Below are positions 53,083-61,129 of a stretch of 64,000 nucleotides of DNA, in pieces. The position numbers and the translations under genes were made by a program. Position 1 is the stretch's first letter. Every line of letters begins with the position of its first letter. Source of the DNA: CAVSRC01 sp963743015 (GTDB lineage: Bacteria; Pseudomonadota; Alphaproteobacteria; Rhizobiales; Kaistiaceae); contig CAVUOD010000014.1 of assembly GCA_963743015.1 (NCBI GenBank), positions 310,001 through 374,000 on the forward strand, in the 5' to 3' direction. The notes under the pieces were generated by a model, which was not told the DNA's origin, ran no database searches, and saw nothing but the letters and a program-made list of their open reading frames with translations.

Positions 53083-53916
53083 CTATCCTTTCACAGCGCC
53101 GAACGTCAGTCCGCGCACCACGTACTTGTCGAAGACAAGGAAGATGATCATCGGCGGCAGCATGGCGACCACGGCGGCCGATGCGATGAAGTTCCAGGTC
53201 ACTCCGGTCGAGGCGAAGTAGCCGAGCGTGCCGATGGGCAGCGTTGCCGTCTTCTGCGAAGACAGGACGAGCGGAAACGCCGCGTTGTTCCAGGCGAACA
53301 CGAAGGCGAACATGGATGTGACGATGAGGCCGGGACGCACCAGCGGCATGATGATGCGGAACAGGATCACATGCCATTTCGCCCCGTCGACCTGCGCCGC
53401 CTCCTCGATCTCGACCGGCACCTCGTCGATGAAGCTCTTCATCATCCAGATCGAGAACGGGATGGTCAGGGTCTGCAGGACCAGCACCATGGAGAGGTAG
53501 GTGCCGGCCAGACCGATCCGCGTCATCAGGATGAAGTAAGGGATGAGGAAGGCCACGGGCGGCGCCATGAGCAGCCCGAGGTACCAGAGCATGATGTATT
53601 TCTTGGCGCGCACCCGGAAGCGCGACAGCGCGTAAGCGGCCGGCACCGAAAACGGCAGGTTGAGGAGCACCGCACCGACGGCGACCACGAGGCTGTTCCA
53701 CGCCTGATGGGCGTTGTTGCCGGGATCGACCAGCGTGTAGTGCAGGGCACTCAGGGTCGGCTCGAAGAAGAGCACCGGCGGGACCGCGAAGGCAGTCGAC
53801 GACGGCCGGATGGCGAGCAGGATGAACCAGAAGATCGGACCGATGAAGAACAGCAGGGTCAGCGCCAGCAGCACATAGGTGGCGAACAGTTTTGCCGGAT
53901 TGTTCTGGCCGACCAT
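53083..53916 (-). CDS. MalG-type ABC transporter permease
   Basis: A 277-residue inner-membrane protein with about six helices. The EAA loop reads EIEEAAQVDGAKWHVILFRIIMPLVRPG. The N-terminal helix FIGPIFWFILLAIRPSS is typical of CUT1 MalG-type permeases. It begins one base after the MalF-type gene, so the two are co-translated partners. Confidence 0.92.
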   Translation of the reverse strand: MVGQNNPAKLFATYVLLALTLLFFIGPIFWFILLAIRPSSTAFAVPPVLFFEPTLSALHYTLVDPGNNAHQAWNSLVVAVGAVLLNLPFSVPAAYALSRFRVRAKKYIMLWYLGLLMAPPVAFLIPYFILMTRIGLAGTYLSMVLVLQTLTIPFSIWMMKSFIDEVPVEIEEAAQVDGAKWHVILFRIIMPLVRPGLIVTSMFAFVFAWNNAAFPLVLSSQKTATLPIGTLGYFASTGVTWNFIASAAVVAMLPPMIIFLVFDKYVVRGLTFGAVKG

Positions 53917-53917
53917 C

Positions 53918-54856
53918 TCACCACTCCCAATTGCGGAAGGCGAAGAAGGCGTAGAGCCCGACGATGGCGTTGACGATGATGACCACGAGCCAGGTGGTCG
54001 CGCTGGCCATGCCGATGTTGAAGTCGATGAGCCCCTGTTGGTAGAGCATGTAGGCGAGCGTGCGCGAGGAGGTCCCGGGCCCGCCGCGGGTGAGCACCAG
54101 CACCAGGTCGAAGGTGTTGAAGAGCTGCATGAAGCGCAGGATCAGGACGATGACCGCCGTGTGCATGATCAGCGGCAGCTTGATCCGCCACAGCATGGCC
54201 CAGGCCGATGCCCCGTCGAGGCGAGCCGCCTCGATGACGTCCGGCGAGACCGACAGCAGGCCGGCATAGAGGACAATCGCGAAGAACGGCGTCCACTGCC
54301 AGACGTCGGCGACCATGATCGCCGCAAGCGCCGTGTTGGCGCTGCCCAGAATGCCCTGGACCGGCGCGATCGGTGCAATGCTGTTCAAGAGCCAGGTGAT
54401 GATCCCGCCGTGCGGATCGTACATGTAGCGAAACAGGAAGCCGACCACGATCGGGGCGATGGTGGTGGGCATGATGAGCACCGCCCGCGACAGGCTCATG
54501 CCGGGCAATCTGGTGGACAAGAGGAGCGCGACGGCAAGGCCGAGCGCGAACTCGATCGCGGTCCCGCTGATGGTCAGCACCAGAGTGTTGCGCAGCGAAT
54601 CGAGGAACTGCGGGTCCTGCAGGACCATCGCGTAGTTGGCGAAACCGACCGGCATGACTGCCGTGGCGCTGGTCTGCAGGTTCCAGAAATAGAAGCTGTT
54701 GCGCAGCGCGAAGACGAGCGGATAGGCGATCAGCCCGACAAGCAGCAGGACCGATGGCGCAATCAGGATGTATGGCAGGCGGGCGCGCGCCCATCCGCCG
54801 ATGCCAGTGTTGTCGAGGTCGCTCTGCCCGACGGTCATGGTTGCCGCCTTGCTCAT
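53918..54856 (-). CDS. MalF-type ABC transporter permease
   Basis: A 312-residue inner-membrane protein with six or more helices. LIAPSVLLLVGLIAYPLVFAL is the first helix and VIEAARLDGASAWAMLWRIKLPLI the EAA loop. ATG at 54856 (MSKAATMTVG) is preferred to the TTG one codon upstream. It lies 85-90 bases after the binding-protein gene, with a strong hairpin between. Confidence 0.91.
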   Translation of the reverse strand: MSKAATMTVGQSDLDNTGIGGWARARLPYILIAPSVLLLVGLIAYPLVFALRNSFYFWNLQTSATAVMPVGFANYAMVLQDPQFLDSLRNTLVLTISGTAIEFALGLAVALLLSTRLPGMSLSRAVLIMPTTIAPIVVGFLFRYMYDPHGGIITWLLNSIAPIAPVQGILGSANTALAAIMVADVWQWTPFFAIVLYAGLLSVSPDVIEAARLDGASAWAMLWRIKLPLIMHTAVIVLILRFMQLFNTFDLVLVLTRGGPGTSSRTLAYMLYQQGLIDFNIGMASATTWLVVIIVNAIVGLYAFFAFRNWEW

Positions 54857-54896
54857 CAATCAGCTCGCCATCATCGCAGGGATTGAGCGGGAGGTC

Positions 54897-54928
54897 GCGC
54901 GCCCCGGAGAAAGATCTCCGGGACGCGC
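54897..54928. repeat. Strong stem-loop after the substrate-binding-protein gene
   Basis: GCGCGCCCCGGAGA and TCTCCGGGACGCGC pair over 14 positions with one mismatch and an AAGA loop. It sits between the stop of the binding-protein gene (54944) and the MalF-type gene. On the minus strand no T-run follows. It is the fourth such hairpin in the window. Confidence 0.72.
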
Positions 54929-54943
54929 AATATCCGTTCAGGC

Positions 54944-56389
54944 TCAGGCGAGCGAGTCGATGAGCGCGTTCGTCGCGGCCTGGGTGTCGTCGAAGCTGGG
55001 CAGCTGGTAGGGGATGAGGAAGTTGCCCTTGAGCGTATTGGTGTAGAGCGTCTCCACCTGCTTCAGACCATCGTCGACGGACTGCTGGCCGATGAGGATC
55101 TTGTTGAGCTCGAGCCCAAGGATGCCCTCCAGCGTCGTGTAGACCGGTGCCGGCGGACGGGCCAGCTTGCCATTGCCCTGCTTCATCATGGCGAGCTGAG
55201 TGCCGAGATAGGGGTAGAGCTTGGCCAGCTCGGCGTCGCCATAGAGCGAGGCACGGGCGAAGTCCGAGAACTGGTAGCCGTACTTGTCGACCTTGGCCAT
55301 CAGCTTCTGGGTCTCGGCCGAACTCGCCCACTTCAGGAACTTCCAGGCCGCATCGGCCTTGGCGGTCGTCGACGGGATGCCGAAGCTCCAGCCGCCGAGG
55401 CAGACCTTGCGCGGCATGCCCGACACCACCGGTATCGCGCCGACGCCGTAGTCGTCGGCCACCACCGAGGTCTTGCCGCTCATGTAGCCGTTGTTGCGGA
55501 TCAGATAGAAATAGGGCGTCCACCAGTAGAACATGCCGATGTCGCCCTGGCTGAAGCGGGTGCCCGCATCGAACCAGACATAGTTGATCGATTCGGGCGG
55601 CGACAGCTTGTAGAGGCGCAGATACTGCTCGACCGCGGCCTTCATGGCGTCGGAGTCCATGGTCGGCGTGAAGTCCCACTTGCCCTCGGGGAAGCTCTTG
55701 AACCAGGCGGCGTTGTGGCTGGCGGAGAGCTGCGCGAACATGTGGACGATCGGGGTCGGCTGCGAACCGCAGACGACCGTGCCGTTCATCTTGGTGCCGT
55801 TCACGGTCTGGCCGTTGATCTTGCCGAGGGTCTCCTCGTACTTGTCCCAGGTCCAATCGTCGGCCGGGGCATCGAGCTTGAGCGCCTCGAATACCGACTT
55901 GCGGTACATCACGCCCTGGGCATAGGCCGCGATCGGTATGGTCGCCAGGTGGCCGCGCCAGGTGTTCAGCGAATAGAGGACCTCCGGCACGAAGTCCTTG
56001 ATATCCAGTTCCTTGTCGCCCTTGGCGAAATCGTCGAGCGTCTTGATCCAGCCGTTGTCGACATACTGGCCGGTCCACATCTGGTCGACGGTGACCACGT
56101 CGGCGTCGCTGGTCTTGGAAACGAAAGACGAGACCAGACGGGCCTGCATGGCGTCATAGGAGAGCAACTCGAGCTCGGCCTTGATGCCGGTCTTCTTGGT
56201 GAAGTCGCCGAGGACTTCCTTGAGAGCAAAGAAGAATGGATCTTCGACGGCGAGAATACGAACGCTGTCGGTCTCGGCGGCGAGTGCCGGCGTGGCAAAG
56301 CGCCCTACCCCCGACGCGGCCACGCCCGCCACCGCGGCGGACGTCTTCAGAAGCTGACGCCTCGAAATCCCTTTTGGATATCCAGTCAT
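54944..56389 (-). CDS. CUT1 ABC transporter substrate-binding protein
   Basis: A 481-residue extracytoplasmic protein of the family 1 sugar-binding class. ISRRQLLKTSAAVAG is a twin-arginine signal, with cleavage likely after PALAAE. The mature part has VRILAVEDPFFFALKEVLGDFTKK, VVTVDQMWTGQYVDNGWI and GGWSFGIPSTTAKADAAWKF, usual for MalE/UgpB relatives. ATG at 56389 follows GAGGGA. It heads the long minus-strand amino-sugar operon and is divergent from the ROK repressor. Ligand probably GalNAc or an oligosaccharide containing it. Confidence 0.9.
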   Translation of the reverse strand: MTGYPKGISRRQLLKTSAAVAGVAASGVGRFATPALAAETDSVRILAVEDPFFFALKEVLGDFTKKTGIKAELELLSYDAMQARLVSSFVSKTSDADVVTVDQMWTGQYVDNGWIKTLDDFAKGDKELDIKDFVPEVLYSLNTWRGHLATIPIAAYAQGVMYRKSVFEALKLDAPADDWTWDKYEETLGKINGQTVNGTKMNGTVVCGSQPTPIVHMFAQLSASHNAAWFKSFPEGKWDFTPTMDSDAMKAAVEQYLRLYKLSPPESINYVWFDAGTRFSQGDIGMFYWWTPYFYLIRNNGYMSGKTSVVADDYGVGAIPVVSGMPRKVCLGGWSFGIPSTTAKADAAWKFLKWASSAETQKLMAKVDKYGYQFSDFARASLYGDAELAKLYPYLGTQLAMMKQGNGKLARPPAPVYTTLEGILGLELNKILIGQQSVDDGLKQVETLYTNTLKGNFLIPYQLPSFDDTQAATNALIDSLA

Positions 56390-56520
56390 GTTGGTTCCCT
56401 CTCCCCAGGTTGCAGGAATGCTGGTTCCTATTAGTTCGTAGTTCTCACATATTAATTCCTTTGTCAACGCGATCACTTGCCGTTAGGTAGGAACGGAACA
56501 AACGAGAATCGTCTGAGCAG
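56390..56520. promoter_or_regulatory. Divergent promoter region of the amino-sugar locus
   Basis: This 131-base stretch between the binding-protein gene and the ROK repressor is much richer in A and T than its surroundings. It holds the inverted repeat AGGAA-N6-TTCCT (56414-56429) and a direct repeat of TAGTTC (56432-56437 and 56439-56444). Either could be the repressor's operator. No clear -35/-10 pair was assigned. Confidence 0.45.
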
Positions 56521-57777
56521 ATGCGTCAGCCGGCAAAATGGGAGAGAGCGGCCTCCCTCACCAATCCTGTCTCCACCCAGACTGTGGACGGCAACGAAGA
56601 AGACGGATTCAACATCCTCTCGCCCCTGCATATCGGGGAATCCAACAAGCGCAGGGTGTTGCAGACGTTATTCGACCTCGGCCCGACGAGCCGGGCGGAG
56701 CTGGCAAGGCTATCGGGCACCAAACGCACGACCATCACGGGCATCGTTCAGCCCCTGCTCGACGGCGGGCTGCTCATCGAGGAAGAACCGTCCGGCAAAC
56801 GCGGTGTGGGCAAGCCGGCACGGCCGCTATGGTTCTCGCCCGATGCCTCCCCGGTCTGCGCGGTGGCGCTGATGCCGGGCAGCGTGCAGACCGCGATGGT
56901 GTCGTTGCGCGGTGAAATCTATGCCCGGCACAGCGTCGCCTTCAGCGAGAACGACAACGACCGCCTGCATTATCTCGCCGCCATCGAACGCTCGATTGGC
57001 CAGTCTCTGTCGCGCGCCCGCGCCCAGCCTCTGGGAATCGGCATCGCCGTCGGCGGCATGACCGACCCCGACACGGGGTCGATTGTCGCGATGAACCTGG
57101 CACCCTGGCTCGCCGGCGTGGAGCTGACGCGCATCGTCGAGTCGCGTTTCGGGATCGCCACCCGGATCGACCATCATCCGCGCGCAATCCTGATGGGTGA
57201 ACGGTGGTTCGGACGCGGGCGCAGGCTCCGGGACTTCGCGATCATTTATGCGGACGACGTGCTCGGCTGCTCCCTGTTTCTCAACGGCGAGCCGTTTCGC
57301 GGTCCGCACGGATCAGGCGGCGAGCTTGGCCATACGGTCGTGGCCGTCGACGGGGATGTGTGCACCTGCGGACGGCGCGGCTGCTGGGAAACCATTGCCA
57401 CGCTGCCCTGGCTGCGGCGCCGTGCAGCGCAGCTCAAGTTCGCGGATTCGGAATCGCTCGATGTCGCGTCGCTGTGCGCGCTGGCCGAGCATGATCCCGG
57501 CGCCGAGACGCTCCTCACCGAATACGCCCATAATCTGGCCGTCGGCATCGCCAATCTGGAAACCCTGCTGATGCCCGGCAATTTCATCATCTATGGCAAT
57601 GCGGCAAGGGGCTCGACGAAGCTGCTCAACAAGATCGAGCAATTCACGCGGGCAATCGCCGTGCGCCATCCGGACGAAGCGGTGCATGTGATGTTCGGCA
57701 ACCAGGACCAGGAAGCCGTGACGCTGCGCGGCGCGGCCGGCCTGGTCATCGCCGACGAGCTGAGGATCAGCTACTGA
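56521..57777 (+). CDS. ROK family transcriptional repressor (NagC/XylR type)
   Basis: A 418-residue regulator. The N-terminal winged helix reads NKRRVLQTLFDLGPTSRAELARLSGTKRTTITGIV and is followed by a ROK domain (GIGIAVGGMTDPDTG, GSGGELGHTVV, zinc motif CTCGRRGCWET). Proteins of this plan, such as NagC and Mlc, repress amino-sugar or sugar operons and are released by a phosphorylated sugar. Divergence from the importer operon makes it the local regulator. About 30 residues before the helix-turn-helix are low in similarity, so a later start is possible. Confidence 0.9.
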   Translation: MRQPAKWERAASLTNPVSTQTVDGNEEDGFNILSPLHIGESNKRRVLQTLFDLGPTSRAELARLSGTKRTTITGIVQPLLDGGLLIEEEPSGKRGVGKPARPLWFSPDASPVCAVALMPGSVQTAMVSLRGEIYARHSVAFSENDNDRLHYLAAIERSIGQSLSRARAQPLGIGIAVGGMTDPDTGSIVAMNLAPWLAGVELTRIVESRFGIATRIDHHPRAILMGERWFGRGRRLRDFAIIYADDVLGCSLFLNGEPFRGPHGSGGELGHTVVAVDGDVCTCGRRGCWETIATLPWLRRRAAQLKFADSESLDVASLCALAEHDPGAETLLTEYAHNLAVGIANLETLLMPGNFIIYGNAARGSTKLLNKIEQFTRAIAVRHPDEAVHVMFGNQDQEAVTLRGAAGLVIADELRISY

Positions 57778-58281
57778 CGGCCGGGCCGCCTCACCTAACT
57801 CGGGCACGGTGTCTGGTGGAGCGTTGACGCATTTCGTCAAGCGTATTTCCTGGTCATCTGCGACGTTTCCCCCGGTTTCAGGCGGCGACGGTCGGCTCCA
57901 CCTCGCAAAGCGATGTTTCCAAGTGAGAATGTCGCTCGACTTCGGGAAGCTCGCACAGAAGGATCCGCGCGGGCTGCTGCCTGCGCGGTTGCAGGTCGCG
58001 AAAGAGGTCAGCGCGTTCCGGGACCGCCGTCGTGTTTCAGGCGGCGCTCATACGCGGGTCGTCGACCGCCTTCGCCGGCATGGATACGAGGCGAGGGCCT
58101 CGTCGGCGGCAATGGCGCCGCTCTTCTGGTCGGCGGCAATGGAGTTCATGCAGAACGGAAAAATCTCGACCCGCGCGCATAACGAATTCTTGAAATATGA
58201 CTATAACCACGCAGAATGCTCCAGCCTCTATGCTGGCAAAACTCCTGCGATACTGGGTGTTTTGGTGCGTGGTTGGGACCA
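57778..58281. other. Intergenic region upstream of the TIR-STAND gene
   Basis: About 500 bases with no supported gene on either strand. The last 100 bases are AT-rich; TTGAAA (58192-58197) with CAGAAT 16 bases later could be a weak promoter. No repeat, att-like site or transposase remnant was recognised. Confidence 0.45.
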
Positions 58282-61093
58282 ATGGCACGCCTGTTCATCA
58301 GTCATTCGAGCAAGGACAACGTTGCTGCCAGGGCATTCAAGCAATGGCTTGGAGCGAACGGCTGGCCGGACGAGGATGTATTCCTCGACCTCGACGACAT
58401 TGGCGCCGGCGAACGCTGGAAAGAGGCGCTGCGCAAGGCGAGCTTCCGTTGCGAGGCGGTCATCCTGCTGGCCTCGCCGGAGGCTCTGTCTTCGCCTGAG
58501 TGCCTGGCAGAGGTCCGCAAGGCCGAGGATTACGGCAAGGAAATCGTCATCGTGCTGCTGCGCGACCTGCAGGTCGACGATCGCCGGCTCGAATCCTACA
58601 AGGAACGGCAGATTGTCGATCTTGCGACACCGCCGCAGGACCACATCGAGATCGTCGACTATCGCGGCGAACGCAGCGAGGTCCGCTTCAGCAATGGGGC
58701 CCTGGCGAAGGTCAAGGATTACCTGTTCAGGCGCGGGATCACGCCCGAGCACTTCGCCTGGCCGCCGCTGAACAGACCCGATGCGGAGCCCTTCCCGGGT
58801 CTCAGCGCGTTCACCGAGGACGATGCCGGTATCTTCTTCGGCCGCGATGCGGACATCCTGCGCGGAACTCGACAAGCTGCGGGTCATGCGGCGAGACCGG
58901 CGGCCGCGGGTCCTGGTCATCCAGGCGGCGTCCGGTGCCGGCAAGTCGTCCTACCTGCGCGCCGGGCTGTGGCCCCGGCTCGGACGCGACCCGGATTTCG
59001 CGCCCTTGGCGATTCTGCGCCCGGCGAAGGGAATCCTGACCGGGCCGAACGGCCTCGGCCGCAAGCTGGCCGCATACCTGTCGCAGCCGGGCCGCCCGAT
59101 CAATCCCGGGGAACTCCATGGGCAATTCATGGCCGGCGACGAAACGCACGCGGCGGCCGCCTTCAACGACTTGATGATCTCGGCGACGTCACAGGCGATC
59201 GAACAGCGTCGCGTCGGCGACGCGGCGGCGCCCCTGCCCGCCCTGATCCTGGCGATCGATCAGGCCGAAGAGCTGTTTGCCTCGGAGGACGAGGCGGAGA
59301 GCGCGCGCTTCCTGGCCTTGCTCGTCCGCCTGCTCCGCGATACGCCGCCGGAGGTCGAGCCCCTGGCGATCTTCACGGTGCGCGCCGACAGCGCCGTCCG
59401 CCTGTTCGAGATGCTGACCGCCCGGCAGCTCGAGCTTCCCGAGACCTTGCCGCTGCTGCCGCTGCCGCGCACGTCCTATCGCGACGTCGTCCTGAAGCCT
59501 CTCGAGGTACTCGCCCGGCGCGGTCAGAAGCTGACGATCAGCCCCGAGCTTGCCGAGCGCCTGGTCGCCGACGCCAGCGGTGCGGATGCACTGCCGCTGC
59601 TCGCATTCACCTTGTCTCACCTCTACCAGGACTTCGGTGCGGGCGAGACCATTGGCGTCCGGCAGTATGACACGCTCGGCGGCGTCGCCGGCGCGATCGA
59701 GCTGGCACTGAAGCGGGCACTTGCCGAGCCGAGCCGCAGTCCCGCCATCCCGCCGGAAAGAACGCCCAGCTCGCCTGCCTGCGCGCTGCCTTCATCCCGT
59801 GGCTGGCGCGGATCAATCCGGAGACGGGCCTGCCGATGCGCCGGGCGGCGCGCCTCGACGAGTTCTCCGGCGAGCAGCGTGCGATGGTCGAGCGGCTGAT
59901 CGACGCCCGCCTTCTGGTGGCGGACCGGCGGGCGGACGCCGATGTCGTCGAGATCGCGCACGAAAGCCTGCTGCGGCAATGGCCGGAACTGACGACGTGG
60001 CTGGACGAAGATGCCGAGAAGCTGAAGCTTGTGCAGGGGGTCGAATGGGCGGCCGGCGAATGGCTGCGCAAGGGGCGGCCACCGGGCGGGCTGGAACATC
60101 GCGGCCAGCGCCTGCGGGCGGCGATGCAGATTTCGCAGCGCGCAGACTTCAAGAAGCGACCTCGGCGAGGACGGTCTCGCCTATCTCGCTGCGTGCCGGA
60201 CAAGCGAACAGAAGCGCGCCTTCGCTTTCGGCTCGGTGATCGCCGCCCTGCTGGTCATTCTCGCCGTGGGCGGATTGGCCTGGCGCTACCAGCCGGAGCT
60301 GAAGCAACAGCTCTACTGGTTCACCGCGGTGCGCGGCCATGTGCTGTCGGCAGCGGCCGAACACGCCCTCAAGCCGGCCAACCATTTCCAGGAGTGCACC
60401 GACTGCCCCGACATGGTCGTCCTGCCTGCCGGCCATTTCGACATGGGCGCGCCGCAGGACCAGGGCGACAAATCGGGGCGGGAGTATCCCCGGCACCCGG
60501 TGACGATCCGCTCCGCCTTCGCGGTCGGCAGAGTGCCGGTGACCTTCGCCCAGTACAGCGCCTGCGCCGCGCACGGCGATTGCGATCCCGAGATCAGCGG
60601 AAACACGGGCGACGACCGGCCGGCCGTCAATGTCACGTGGTACGACGCCGAGCGCTATGCCGCGTGGCTCGCCCGGATCACCGGCAAGCCCTATCGGCTG
60701 CTCTCCGAAACCGAATACGAGTACGCCGAGCGCGGCGGTACGCGAACACCCTTCCCGTGGGGTGACCGGCCAGACACCAGCAAAGCCAATTGTTGCGGCA
60801 GCAAGGGCACGACGCCTGTATTTGCATTTCCAGCCAACGGATTTGGCCTGCGCGACATGGTCGGCAACGTCTATGAATGGGTTGCCGATTGCTTTCACGG
60901 CAATTACGAGCCCAACCCCCCGCCCGATGAATCCGTGTGGCAGGTCACCGGCGCCTGCCAGCGGCGTGTCATTCGCGGCGCCTCCTGGCTTTCACAGGCG
61001 CCGCTGTTGCGTTCGTCCTGGCGCGATTCGAGCGAGCCCAACAAACGGAAGGAAGACATTGGATTTCGCGTCGCACGGTCGCTCGACCAGTAG
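58282..61093 (+). pseudogene. TIR-STAND ATPase-transmembrane-FGE domain protein, interrupted by three frameshifts
   Basis: Corrected length is 936 residues. Residues 1-130 are a TIR domain (start RLFISHSSKDNVAARAF; Glu77 in SPECLAEV is the likely NADase glutamate). FPGLSAFTEDDAGIFFGRD introduces the STAND ATPase, with Walker A AASGAGKSS (about 215-222) and Walker B LILAIDQAEELF (about 320-331). A helix at about 648-668 (AFGSVIAALLVILAVGGLAW) follows, then an FGE/SUMF1 domain (VVLPAGHFDMGA, VNVTWYDAERYAAWL, LRDMVGNVYEWVADCF, RVIRGASW). The FGE cysteine pair is absent. Frame breaks are near 58860 (+1), 59752 (-1) and 60153 (+1 or -2). It resembles STAND-type immune or signalling NTPases in which a sensor controls a TIR effector. 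Confidence 0.8.
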
Positions 61094-61129
61094 CGCCGCC
61101 GGATCAGCCTGTTCCGCCCACGAAGGAAT

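Noticed and set aside
60350..61093. Active formylglycine-generating enzyme
   Set aside because: The C-terminal segment after RVIRGASW has no cysteine pair, and the domain is fused to a STAND ATPase; a binding role is more likely.
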